Source: Candidatus Omnitrophota bacterium
GTDB taxonomy: Bacteria; Omnitrophota; Omnitrophia; Omnitrophales; Omnitrophaceae
DNA length: 40,788 nucleotides
Assembly (NCBI GenBank): GCA_029561555.1
Contig: JAKQXH010000022.1
Span: forward strand, 1 to 40,788
Reading direction: 5' to 3'
Part shown: positions 7,629-16,106 of the stretch, in pieces
Layout of the letters: every line of letters begins with the position of its first letter
Position numbering within the stretch: the first letter of the stretch is position 1
Position numbers and translations under genes: made by a program
Notes under the pieces: generated by a model
The model's input: only the letters and a program-made list of their open reading frames with translations
Databases searched by the model: none
Told to the model about the DNA's origin: nothing

Positions 7629-9659
7629 ATGGGAAAATTGGTTTTAGCGCAGTTTCTTTTTTACGTTTTGGGAGGTCTTGCGGGGTTTCTCCGGAGGAAA
7701 AATCCCGAGCATTCCAATAGGATCGCCTGCGTGAGCGCCCTCGCGGCAGGCGTCTCCGGTATGTTTTATTCCGCGGGAATTCTTCTGTCCGGGAAGGGGA
7801 TTGCCCTGTCGTTTCGCGGAGGGGTCCCTTTGTGCGGCGCGGTTTTTTTAGAGGTCGATGCGCTTTCGGCGTTCTTCATTTTCCTGATTTCTTTTCTTTC
7901 CGTCCCCGTTTCGATATTCGCGCTCGGTTATAACCGGGAATATTTCGGAAAGAAAAACGTACCGTTGCTGGGGTTGTTCTATAATTTTTTTCTTTTATCC
8001 ATGGTGCTCGTGACGATGGCCCGGAATATTTTTGTGTTTCTGACGGCTTGGGAAATCATGTCGCTGGTTTCCTATTTTTTGGTCGTGACCGAACACGAAA
8101 ATCCCAAGGCCCGTCGCGCTGGGCTCTTGTATTTTGTTATGACGCACGCGGGAACGGCCTTTATCGCGGGGGCGTTCTGGCTCCTTTTTTCCGCGTCGGG
8201 GGCTCTGGCCTTTGACGCTTTTCGGGCTCATGCGGCCATGCTTTCTCCCGGACTCAAGAACGTCGTTTTCTTCTGCGCGCTGGTCGGGTTCGGGACGAAG
8301 GCCGGTATGATCCCTTTCCATATCTGGCTTCCCGAAGCGCATCCCGAGGCCCCGAGTCCGATCTCGGCTTTGATGTCGGGCGCGATGATCAAAACCGCTA
8401 TTTATGCCCTGCTCCGGTTTATTTTCTTTTTCCTGGGGCCGGTTTATTTTTGGTGGGGGGCGGTGCTTTTGGGATTCGGAATTTTTTCGGTCCTGGTCGG
8501 AATTCTTTACGCTTTAATGGAAAAAGACCTGAAGCGCCTGCTGGCTTTTTCCAGTATCGAGAATATCGGGATCATTCTTTTGGGGATCGGGATGGGAGTG
8601 GTGTTGATATCGTCCCGTCAGCCGATTTTTGCTTTGTTTGCCGTTGCGGCGGCGCTGTATCATGCCCTCAATCACGCGGCGTTCAAAGGGCTTCTGTTCC
8701 TGGGCGCTGGCTCTGTTTTGTCCGGCACGCACACGCGGAATATCGAAGAACTGGGCGGATTAATCAAGAAAATGCCCTGGACGGCGGCTTGTTTCCTGAC
8801 GGGTTCGGCGGCGATTTCGGCGCTTCCCCCCCTGAACGGCTTTGTGAGCGAATGGATGACGCTGCTGGCGCTTTTCTCCGGCGTTGATTGCGAGGGATTC
8901 GGAATCCGTTTTTTTTCCGTTGTGCTGGCTTCCCTGTTGGGATTGGCGGGGGCGCTGGCCGCGACCTGCTTCGTGAAAGCCTTCGGAATCGCTTTTCTGG
9001 GGCTTCCGCGGTCGCCCCGCGCGGAATGCGCGCGGGAAGGGAGCCGGTCCATGAAAATCGGCATGATCACCCTTGCCCTGAGCTGTTTTGGGCTCGGCCT
9101 TGCCGCGCCCGTAATCGTTCCGATTCTGGGAAAACTGAGCGGAGAATTGACGACAGAAATTTCCGGAAACATCCCTTTGATTCACGGAAGTTTTCTTGTC
9201 TTTCCGGGGGGGTGGAGCCAAATATCATTGCCTTGGGTTTTCGGGGTGATGGCGGTTTCCTTATCGGTGATTGCGGCGGCGATGACTGTGTTCGCCGGGC
9301 GGGTTTCCGTAAAAACCGGTCCTAGCTGGGATTGCGGGATGCGGGGGCTTACGCCCCGCATGCAATATTCCGGGACGGGATATTCCAAACCGATCCGTCG
9401 GATTTTTTCTTTTCTTTATCAGCCGTCACGGAAAGTGGAAGTTGAAGACGAAGGCTACTCCGTGCTCCGCACCGCCAAACATTTTGAGTCAGGGATCCGG
9501 CCCTTATTCGAAGAAACGATCTACCGGCCCATGGCGAAATTCGCTTTGTATTTTTCGGAGAAGGCAAAGCGGATACAGACCGGGCACATTCAAATTTATC
9601 TCGGATATATTTTCGTCACTTTGCTCGCGCTCCTTCTTTTCACAAGGGTATCGTCATGA
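7629..9659 (+). CDS. HyfB/HycC-like antiporter-type membrane subunit
   Basis: Large membrane subunit of a group-4 hydrogenase-type or Ehr complex, related to NuoL and Mrp antiporters, expected to move H+ or Na+ in the inner membrane. Its 676 residues are almost all transmembrane helices. The family core is HIWLPEAHPEAPSPISALMSGAMIKT, shown here in part (LPEAHPEAPSPISALMSG). The HyfB-type C-terminal tail (WDCGMRGLTPRMQYSGTGYS, then a last helix) is complete. The ATG at 7629 was chosen because CGGAG sits 4 nt upstream; an earlier in-frame ATG at 7521 lies inside the terminator stem. It overlaps the next gene by ATGA. Confidence 0.88.
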   Translation: MGKLVLAQFLFYVLGGLAGFLRRKNPEHSNRIACVSALAAGVSGMFYSAGILLSGKGIALSFRGGVPLCGAVFLEVDALSAFFIFLISFLSVPVSIFALGYNREYFGKKNVPLLGLFYNFFLLSMVLVTMARNIFVFLTAWEIMSLVSYFLVVTEHENPKARRAGLLYFVMTHAGTAFIAGAFWLLFSASGALAFDAFRAHAAMLSPGLKNVVFFCALVGFGTKAGMIPFHIWLPEAHPEAPSPISALMSGAMIKTAIYALLRFIFFFLGPVYFWWGAVLLGFGIFSVLVGILYALMEKDLKRLLAFSSIENIGIILLGIGMGVVLISSRQPIFALFAVAAALYHALNHAAFKGLLFLGAGSVLSGTHTRNIEELGGLIKKMPWTAACFLTGSAAISALPPLNGFVSEWMTLLALFSGVDCEGFGIRFFSVVLASLLGLAGALAATCFVKAFGIAFLGLPRSPRAECAREGSRSMKIGMITLALSCFGLGLAAPVIVPILGKLSGELTTEISGNIPLIHGSFLVFPGGWSQISLPWVFGVMAVSLSVIAAAMTVFAGRVSVKTGPSWDCGMRGLTPRMQYSGTGYSKPIRRIFSFLYQPSRKVEVEDEGYSVLRTAKHFESGIRPLFEETIYRPMAKFALYFSEKAKRIQTGHIQIYLGYIFVTLLALLLFTRVSS

Positions 9660-10603
9660 CTTTGATTCTATCGGTTTTTCAGGCGGTGCTGATCGCGGGG
9701 TTCGCGCCCGCGGTATCCTGGTTTATTAAAAAGATGAAGGCGGTTTCTCAAAACCGGGTCGGCCCGCGTTTCTTTCAGGTCTATTTTGACCTTATCAAGC
9801 TGTTCCGAAAGGGCATGGTGATCTCCGGCACGGCATCCTGGGTTTTTCACGCGGCGCCTTACGTTTTCTTCGGGGGAACGATCGCGGCGGCTCTGATGCT
9901 TCCGGTGATTTGGAAAGGGGCCTTGTGCGGTTTCATGGGGGATGCGATTCTATTTGTTTACCTGCTGGCCCTGGGAAGATTCTTTCTCGTCCTGGCGGCT
10001 TTGGACACGGGAACGGCTTTTGGGGGAATGGGATCAAGCCGGGAAATGTTTCTTTCTTCTCTGGCCGAACCCGCGCTTCTCCTTTCTTTTTTCTCGATCG
10101 GTTTCCACACGAAAACCCTTTCCCTGACGGGAATGATGTCGGTTTTGGCGGCGGATTCCCCTCACCGGGTTATTTTCTTCGTAAGCCTTGCGTTTGGCGC
10201 CGTGCTGATCCTTGCGATCGCGGAAAGCGGAAGAATTCCCGTGGACAATCCCGCAACGCATCTTGAACTGACGATGGTTCATGAAGCCATGGTCCTTGAA
10301 TATTCCGGAAGATATTTGGCCCTGCTGGAGTGGGGGCATCAAATCAAACAACTCCTGTTTTTGACGCTGCTGGCCAATCTATTTTTTCCCTGGGGGATAC
10401 CCGATACGTTCAATGCGGTTCCGATCGTTTTGTCTTTACTGCTGTACGCGGGGAAAATTGCCGTCGCGGCATGGGTCATCGGCTGGATTGAAATTCATTT
10501 TGCCAAGTTGCGCCTGTTCCGGGTTCCCGATTTTTTGGCTGTCGCTTTTGTTCTGGCGCTGCTTTCGTTTCTCGGACAATTAATGGTGGGGAGGGGCGCA
10601 TGA
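9656..10603 (+). CDS. HyfC/HycD-like membrane subunit (NuoH family)
   Basis: Membrane subunit linking the hydrophilic module to the antiporter-like subunits, homologous to NuoH of complex I. Family marks in its 315 residues are the NRVGPRFFQ-YFDLIKLFRKG stretch after the first helix and the acidic loop ESGRIPVDNPATHLELTM. That loop continues with VHEAMVLEYSGR, the classic HycD/HyfC signature. Eight or so hydrophobic segments are visible. It starts in an ATGA overlap with the HyfB-like gene and ends in an ATGA overlap with the HyfE-like gene, so the three are probably translated together. Confidence 0.9.
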   Translation: MTLILSVFQAVLIAGFAPAVSWFIKKMKAVSQNRVGPRFFQVYFDLIKLFRKGMVISGTASWVFHAAPYVFFGGTIAAALMLPVIWKGALCGFMGDAILFVYLLALGRFFLVLAALDTGTAFGGMGSSREMFLSSLAEPALLLSFFSIGFHTKTLSLTGMMSVLAADSPHRVIFFVSLAFGAVLILAIAESGRIPVDNPATHLELTMVHEAMVLEYSGRYLALLEWGHQIKQLLFLTLLANLFFPWGIPDTFNAVPIVLSLLLYAGKIAVAAWVIGWIEIHFAKLRLFRVPDFLAVAFVLALLSFLGQLMVGRGA

Positions 10604-11259
10604 GCTCCGAGTGGATTCCGTCGCTGGTTCATTTTTTCGGGATGATGCTGCTTGTGGCGTCGTTCGGAATTATCGCGGCTCCCCAGATCATGGCTTCCGT
10701 CCGCGCTTACGCGGTTCACTCTTTTCTCCTCGCGGTGATCACGGTCTTGGTTGCCTTGGCCGGCCACGTGGAACATTTGCTGATTTCGGCGGCCCTGACC
10801 GTTGTCCTGAAAACGGTTGTGATTCCCCGTGTTTTTTCGAAGATGATTCACCGCCTTGGTGTCCGCAGGGAAGTCGAAAGTTACGCCAACGTGCCGTTCC
10901 TGCTCTTGATCTCCGTTCTCCTGTTGTTTGTTTCTTTTTACGTGACGAGCGGTTTGCGCGGGCTGGAGCCGGTTTTCTCGAAGGAGTTCGTTTCGATCGC
11001 GATTTTCACGGTGTTTTTCGGGATGCTGGTCATGATTTCAGTCAAGAAGGCGATGACGCAGGTGTTGGGGTTGCTTTTGATTGAAAACGGCCTCTTTCTT
11101 CTGGGAATCACCATGACATTCGGCATGCCGCTACTCGTGGAATTAGGGATCTCCTTCGACGTTCTGGTGGCCGTTTTCATTATGGGGATCTTCATGCTGA
11201 AAATCCGGGGCGCGTTTGAGGGAATCGATATCGATGATTTAACGGAGCTGAAAGGATAA
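10600..11259 (+). CDS. HyfE-like membrane subunit (NuoK-related)
   Basis: Small integral membrane protein of 219 residues with about six to seven hydrophobic helices. The pattern VLGLLLIENGLFLLGITM is typical of HyfE and NuoK, with an intramembrane glutamate. ISFDVLVAVFIMGIFMLKI follows near the C terminus, and the end is acidic (FEGIDIDDLTELKG). In complex-I relatives these glutamates form part of the proton path. Its position between the NuoH-like and the second antiporter-like genes is the same as in E. coli hyf. It starts in an ATGA overlap and ends 2 bp before the next ATG. Confidence 0.86.
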   Translation: MSSEWIPSLVHFFGMMLLVASFGIIAAPQIMASVRAYAVHSFLLAVITVLVALAGHVEHLLISAALTVVLKTVVIPRVFSKMIHRLGVRREVESYANVPFLLLISVLLLFVSFYVTSGLRGLEPVFSKEFVSIAIFTVFFGMLVMISVKKAMTQVLGLLLIENGLFLLGITMTFGMPLLVELGISFDVLVAVFIMGIFMLKIRGAFEGIDIDDLTELKG

Positions 11260-11261
11260 AA

Positions 11262-12731
11262 ATGACGATCGGTTATTTGCTCGCGATTCCGGTTGTTTCC
11301 GCGTTTTGCTGTCTTGCTTCCGGAACCAAAGCGTTCGTTCGTTTCTTTTTTGTCGCCGGAGCGGTTCTGCTTGCCGCGGCGGGAGAGTATTTTGTCTTCA
11401 CGCGCGCGGGGCAGGGAAACCTTTTTGCCTTCGGAGGGAATTTGTTCATGGATCCCCTGGGGGCCCTTTTTGCCGCCTTGATTGTCGCTCTGGGGCTTTT
11501 GTCCGCGGTGTATGCGGGCGGTTATCTTTTCGAAGAAGGCCCTTCCGCGATTCCGCTCCGGAAGCTTCGCCGTTACGGTTTCTTTTTTCATCTGTTTCTT
11601 TTTACCATGCTCTTGACGGTTTTTGCCAACAATCTGGGAATTATGTGGATCTCGATCGAAGGAACGACTCTGGCCTCCGCGTTCCTTGTGAACATCGATG
11701 ACAAAAAAAGCTCCGTCGAAGCGGCGTGGAAATATTTAATCCTTTGCAGCGTCGGGATCGCGCTGGCACTCTTCGGGATTATTCTCGTTTATTACTCCGC
11801 GGCCCTGGGGGTTTCGGGGGGCGGGAATTATCTCTTGAACTGGACGTTTCTCGCGGGACGTGCGAAAGAGTTAAACCCCCAGGTGATGAGGCTTGCTTTT
11901 GTTTTCATTCTTGTAGGGTACGGAACCAAGGCGGGGCTTGCGCCCTTTCATTCCTGGCTTCCCGACGCTCACAGCCAGGCCCCGAGCCCGGTCAGCGCGC
12001 TTCTTTCCGGCGTACTCTTGAGCTGCGCGACTTTGGGGATTTTGAGATTTCATATTCTGACGAAAGCGGCGACGGAGTCCCCTTTCTCCGGTCATTTGCT
12101 GATTTTTTTCGGTGTCCTTTCGGTCGCGGTTGCGGTCCCGTTCATCCTGGACCAGAAAGATTACAAACGTCTTTTTGCTTATTCCAGCGTGGAGCATATG
12201 GGACTTGTGGCTGCGGGACTGGGGTTCGGAGGGGCATGGGGCCTTTACGGGGCGCTTCTTCATGTGGTGAATCACGCGTTTGGGAAATCCCTTCTCTTTT
12301 TCTGTTCCGGTCATTTGCTCCATCAATTCGGGACCAAAGAAATCGGAAAAATCAGGGGGATTCTGAAAGTGAATCCTCTGCTCGGAGGAGCGTTTTTTGC
12401 CGGGATCATGGCCATCACGGGTATGCCGCCTTTCAATATTTTTGTCAGCAAGTTTTTTATCCTGTGCGGGGGATTTGCCGGAGGGCATTTTTTCGCGTGC
12501 GGGATCCTGCTCTTCCTGCTGGTGTTTATTTTCGCGGGATTTCTGCGGCATGCGTGTAACATGGTCTTCGGGATTCCCGAAAAAACGGTTCGCGCGGAAC
12601 GGAATCGCGTGATGGACGGCGTCCTTCTGGCCGGGGTTTTCTTTCTGGTGCTGCTGGGGGTTTGGGTGCCCGGGCCTTTGCACCGGCTGATTCTGGGAGC
12701 GGTTTCGGTGGCGGGAGGGACGACCGGATGA
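11262..12731 (+). CDS. HyfF-like antiporter-type membrane subunit
   Basis: Second Mrp/NuoL-N-like pump subunit, 489 residues, about 14 helices. The core signature is GTKAGLAPFHSWLPDAHSQA, followed by PSPVSALLSGVLL. Later HHVVNHA-like and SLLFFCSGH segments also fit the family. AAAGGA lies 5 nt upstream of the ATG. E. coli hyf carries three such subunits (B, D, F). Only B- and F-like genes are present here, so this complex would have two antiporter-type modules. It overlaps the large-subunit gene by ATGA. Confidence 0.88.
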   Translation: MTIGYLLAIPVVSAFCCLASGTKAFVRFFFVAGAVLLAAAGEYFVFTRAGQGNLFAFGGNLFMDPLGALFAALIVALGLLSAVYAGGYLFEEGPSAIPLRKLRRYGFFFHLFLFTMLLTVFANNLGIMWISIEGTTLASAFLVNIDDKKSSVEAAWKYLILCSVGIALALFGIILVYYSAALGVSGGGNYLLNWTFLAGRAKELNPQVMRLAFVFILVGYGTKAGLAPFHSWLPDAHSQAPSPVSALLSGVLLSCATLGILRFHILTKAATESPFSGHLLIFFGVLSVAVAVPFILDQKDYKRLFAYSSVEHMGLVAAGLGFGGAWGLYGALLHVVNHAFGKSLLFFCSGHLLHQFGTKEIGKIRGILKVNPLLGGAFFAGIMAITGMPPFNIFVSKFFILCGGFAGGHFFACGILLFLLVFIFAGFLRHACNMVFGIPEKTVRAERNRVMDGVLLAGVFFLVLLGVWVPGPLHRLILGAVSVAGGTTG

Positions 12732-14305
12732 AACAGGTTTTGGATGAGGTCCGCGGACAATTGGGAGGATTGATCGGAAAAATTTGGGAGGAACCGGGAA
12801 ACCGTTTGTGCGTTCTTGCGGACAAAAAATCGGTTGTTCCGGTGGTCCGCAGTCTTATCGAAAAATTGGGAATGCGGTTTGTGTTTCTTTTTGCTACCGA
12901 CGAAAGGAAAATTCTCGGAGCTTTTCTGATCCATTACGTTTTTCTCCGGCAGGCGGAAGGGGTTTTTGTCACCGTGAAAACCGAAGTCAGAGAGAATGAT
13001 CCGGTTTTCCCGTCTGTTACGCCGTATGTGCCGCAGGCGAACTGGCAGGAGCGGGAAATTCAGGATCTTTTTGGGCTTGTCGCCGGCGGGCATCCGGATC
13101 CGAGGCGCCTTGTTTTTCATGAAGACTGGCCGGGAAGTTTACATCCGTTACGAAAGGATTTCGCGCTTCCGGAGAACCTTCCGCGGACCGGCCGGGAATA
13201 TGTTTTCGACCGGGTCGAGGGGGATGGAGTCTTTGAGATTCCCGTGGGGCCCGTTCATGCCGGAATTATCGAACCCGGCCATTTCCGTTTTTCTTCCGCG
13301 GGCGAAAGTATTTTAAAGCTGGAAATCCGCCATTTTTACAAGCACAAAGGCATTGAAAAACTCGGAGAAGGAAAATCTCCTGAGGACCTCATCCTGCTCG
13401 CGGAACGTGTTTCGGGAGACAACTCGCTTTCTCACGCGACGGCGTGCGCCCAGGCTTTGGAAAGTCTGAGCGGGCTCGAGATCCCTCCCCGTGCCCGGTT
13501 TATTCGGGTCGTATTGCTGGAACTGGAAAGACTTTACAACCATGTGAGTGATATTTCCGGGATCGCACTGGATGTGGGTTTCGGGTTCGGAGCGGGCCAA
13601 TTGACGCGCATCAAGGAATATTTGATGCGTCTGAACGAACGGGTCACGGGAAGCCGTTTTTTGAGGTCTGCGGTGGTTCCGGGCGGCGTCCGGAAGGATC
13701 TTTCCGTTTCCGGGAAAATTTTTCTGGCCGATGAAACAAAAAAAATCAAAAAAGATTTTGATGAAGTCATCCAAATTTTTTGGAACGTTAATTCATTGGT
13801 CGATCGGATCCGGAGCACCGGCGTTATCAAGCGGGAAGTTGCCGAGGCGCTGGCCGGGGTCGGGCCGGTCGCGAGGGCTTCCGGGATCGACCGTGATTTG
13901 CGCCGGGATTTATCCTATGCCGCGTACGGGAATCTTCTGTTCATGGTTCCCGTTTTCACGGAAGGAGACGTGGAGAGCCGGATGCGGGTTAGGATTCAGG
14001 AAGTGCACGAATCATTCAAGCTCATTCATGAGGCGCTTGAGTTGATGCCGGAAGGGGCCTTCCGGACGGATCAAAAACCTTTGATGCCGGGAAGAAACGC
14101 CTTGGGATGCGTTGAGTCGCCGCGAGGGGAATGCTTCCATTGGATTATGACGGACGGAGAAGGAAAAATCACGCGGTGGAAAATTCACTCGCCTTCATTC
14201 GTCAATTGGCCTTTGATTGAGCACGCGGTGCTTGAGAATATCGTGCCGGATTTTCCGCTGATCAACAAAAGCATGAACCTGTCTTATTCCGGCAATGACC
14301 GCTGA
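12728..14305 (+). CDS. Ehr-type large subunit: NuoC-NuoD/HyfG-like fusion lacking NiFe ligands
   Basis: 525 residues. The N-terminal NuoC (30 kDa) domain carries QEREIQDLFGL and GHPDPRRLVFHEDWP up to about residue 145. A NuoD/hydrogenase-large domain follows from about residue 170. In true group-4 hydrogenases the first motif is RxCGxC; here it reads ERVSGDNSLSH, with S229 and N232 replacing cysteine. The distal DPCxxC motif is replaced by NLSYSG at 517-522, with S519 and G522 replacing cysteine. No NiFe site can form, and no maturation protease site is evident. I infer an energy-converting hydrogenase-related (Ehr) complex with another electron partner. The ATG at 12728 (ATGA overlap) was chosen over an in-frame ATG at 12662 lying inside the previous gene. 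Confidence 0.9.
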   Translation: MKQVLDEVRGQLGGLIGKIWEEPGNRLCVLADKKSVVPVVRSLIEKLGMRFVFLFATDERKILGAFLIHYVFLRQAEGVFVTVKTEVRENDPVFPSVTPYVPQANWQEREIQDLFGLVAGGHPDPRRLVFHEDWPGSLHPLRKDFALPENLPRTGREYVFDRVEGDGVFEIPVGPVHAGIIEPGHFRFSSAGESILKLEIRHFYKHKGIEKLGEGKSPEDLILLAERVSGDNSLSHATACAQALESLSGLEIPPRARFIRVVLLELERLYNHVSDISGIALDVGFGFGAGQLTRIKEYLMRLNERVTGSRFLRSAVVPGGVRKDLSVSGKIFLADETKKIKKDFDEVIQIFWNVNSLVDRIRSTGVIKREVAEALAGVGPVARASGIDRDLRRDLSYAAYGNLLFMVPVFTEGDVESRMRVRIQEVHESFKLIHEALELMPEGAFRTDQKPLMPGRNALGCVESPRGECFHWIMTDGEGKITRWKIHSPSFVNWPLIEHAVLENIVPDFPLINKSMNLSYSGNDR

Positions 14306-14316
14306 GAGAGGCAAAC

Positions 14317-15195
14317 GTGTTTAGGATTCTTAGAAAAAATATTCGGGTCGGCAGGGTTACGATTCCGGTTCCCGAGACGGGAAAGCCGGAGGAGAAATCA
14401 TTGGGAATTCCCGAAATCGAGGCGGGGAAATGCACCGGATGCGGGAAATGCGCGGAAATCTGCCCGGTCACGGCTCTTCCTCTGTCGGACAAATCGGCCG
14501 AGGATAGGCGGGAACTTCTGCTTTGCCGGGGTGCCTGCGTCGCCTGCGGGCTTTGCGGTCCGGCTTGCCCGCATGATGCGATAGTCTTCAAAAACGGGGA
14601 CGCCGCTAAATTGAAAAAAGAATTGGCCGATTCATTTTCTTTCAAACTTTCAGAGGCGATGAGGGACCCTTCATTTGTCATCCCATCGAAACGAACCGCT
14701 TCAAAAAACGAACCTCTTTCCGGAGGAAGTCCCGGCGGTGTTGGACCGGGAGAAGTTTTGCCCGATGATTTTGAGAGAAAACTTGCGGAAAAGATCAGGA
14801 AAATATTCGCTCGTTCCCTTCATATCCGCGAAGTCGATACCGGATCTTGCAATGCCTGCGAATCGGAAATTGCCGGTCTGTCCAACCCGGTCTATGACGC
14901 GGAGCGCTTCGGCATCCATTTTGTCGCTTCTCCCCGGCATGCGGACATGCTGCTTGTGACCGGCCCCGTGAGCCGGCAGATGGAACTTGCCTTGTTGAAA
15001 ACCTATCAGGCGGTCCCGTCTCCAAAGCTGGTGGTTGCCTGCGGAAGCTGCGCAATCAGCGGAGGGGTTTTTGGCGGCAGTTATGCCGTGTTGGGCGGTG
15101 TCGACCGGGTGATTCCCGTGGATGTTTATGTTCCCGGATGCCCGCCGAGTCCTGAGGCGATCCTCAAAGGAATTTTCCTCGCGCTGGATAAGTGA
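14317..15195 (+). CDS. Fused ferredoxin (HyfH/NuoI-like) and small subunit (HyfI/NuoB-like)
   Basis: 292 residues with two modules that are normally separate genes. The first is a two-cluster ferredoxin: C39, C42, C45, C49 in CTGCGKCAEICP, and C74, C77, C80, C84 in CVACGLCGPACP. After a Gly/Ser/Pro-rich linker (about 125-150) comes a NuoB/HycG-like small subunit with GSCNACE (C178, C181), ACGSC (C242, C245) and GCPPSP (C275) as cluster ligands. The start is GTG, with GAGAGAGG 6 nt upstream. It would carry electrons along the cluster chain to the altered large subunit. The ligands look intact, so electron transfer seems retained even though the NiFe site is gone. Confidence 0.88.
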   Translation: MFRILRKNIRVGRVTIPVPETGKPEEKSLGIPEIEAGKCTGCGKCAEICPVTALPLSDKSAEDRRELLLCRGACVACGLCGPACPHDAIVFKNGDAAKLKKELADSFSFKLSEAMRDPSFVIPSKRTASKNEPLSGGSPGGVGPGEVLPDDFERKLAEKIRKIFARSLHIREVDTGSCNACESEIAGLSNPVYDAERFGIHFVASPRHADMLLVTGPVSRQMELALLKTYQAVPSPKLVVACGSCAISGGVFGGSYAVLGGVDRVIPVDVYVPGCPPSPEAILKGIFLALDK

Positions 15196-15308
15196 TTTCG
15201 GGGGACCTTTTTCCCGAAGAATCCCAACTTAAAAACTTTCTTGCCATGTGGCGGGGGATTGTGCTGAAATAGTAATATAGACGTACTAATAAAAAAAGGA
15301 GAACTCCA

Positions 15309-16040
15309 ATGATGCGGTCAGGGAATCCGGCGCTCAACGCCAATACATTTAAGTTAGGAAGTGTTTCCGAATCGGAAGCGATGACGATTCAGGGGACGGT
15401 CAACAAATCGGCGATTTCACTCTTGATTCTTCTCGCGACCGCGTCCTGGACCTGGGGAAAGGCCTTTGCGGGCGGGCTTCCGCCGGCGCTTTGGATAAGC
15501 GTCTTGGCCGCGTTTATCGTCTCTCTGATCGTGATCTTCAAAAAAGAGTGGTCGCCGTTTCTGGTGCCGGTTTACGCCGGGCTTGAAGGGATTGTCATCG
15601 GCGCGGTTTCCGCTGTTTTTGAAATCCAGTTTCCCGGGATCGTGATTCAGGCGGTCTCCCTGACATTCGGGACGCTCTTTGCGCTTCTTTTCGCGTACAA
15701 GTCGGGCCTGATCCGTCCTTCCGAGAATTTTAAACTCGGCATTGTCGCGGCGACCGGTGGAATCGCTCTTGTCTATTTTCTCGACATCATCCTGATGTTT
15801 TTCAAAATTCGCATGCCTTTCATTCACGAAAGCGGCCCTTTGGGCATCGCGTTCAGCCTTTTCGTCGTAGTCATCGCGGCGCTCAATCTCGTCCTGGATT
15901 TCGATTTCATCGAGCAGGGCGCGGCGAACCGGGTCCCCAAATACATGGAATGGTACGGCGCGTTCGGATTGATGATTACCCTTGTCTGGCTGTATCTCGA
16001 AATCCTCCGCCTTCTCGCCAAAATGCGCGACCGCCGGTAA
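15309..16040 (+). CDS. Bax inhibitor-1 / YccA family membrane protein
   Basis: 243 residues with about seven transmembrane helices after a short cytosolic N terminus (MMRSGNPALNANTF), the typical opening of the bacterial BI-1/YccA subfamily. The acidic pair near the C terminus, LDFDFIEQGAANRVPKYMEW, is also characteristic; related proteins use such aspartates as a pH/Ca sensor. The physiological role in bacteria is poorly defined (membrane channel or stress protein). AAGGAG sits 6 nt before the first of two adjacent ATGs. The 113-bp gap after the Ehr operon suggests separate transcription, but I see no convincing promoter. Confidence 0.85.
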   Translation: MMRSGNPALNANTFKLGSVSESEAMTIQGTVNKSAISLLILLATASWTWGKAFAGGLPPALWISVLAAFIVSLIVIFKKEWSPFLVPVYAGLEGIVIGAVSAVFEIQFPGIVIQAVSLTFGTLFALLFAYKSGLIRPSENFKLGIVAATGGIALVYFLDIILMFFKIRMPFIHESGPLGIAFSLFVVVIAALNLVLDFDFIEQGAANRVPKYMEWYGAFGLMITLVWLYLEILRLLAKMRDRR

Positions 16041-16071
16041 AATTCAAACAAAAGGGAGCATTCGAAAAGTC

Positions 16072-16099
16072 TTGCAAAATAGAAATCGATTTCTATAAT
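16072..16099 (+). promoter_or_regulatory. Promoter with embedded 18-nt palindrome, next to a near-leaderless start
   Basis: TTGCAA (16072-16077), a 16-bp spacer and a perfect TATAAT (16094-16099). The spacer holds the perfect palindrome ATAGAAATCGATTTCTAT (16079-16096), which runs into the -10 box and looks like an operator. The ATG of the ATPase gene begins 7 nt after the -10 box, about where transcription should start, so the mRNA would be leaderless or nearly so. Confidence 0.68.
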
Positions 16100-16106
16100 A
16101 CAAGAC

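Noticed and set aside
12728..15195. Functional NiFe hydrogenase (Hyc/Hyf)
   Set aside because: Both cysteine pairs of the large subunit are replaced, so hydrogen chemistry is not expected.
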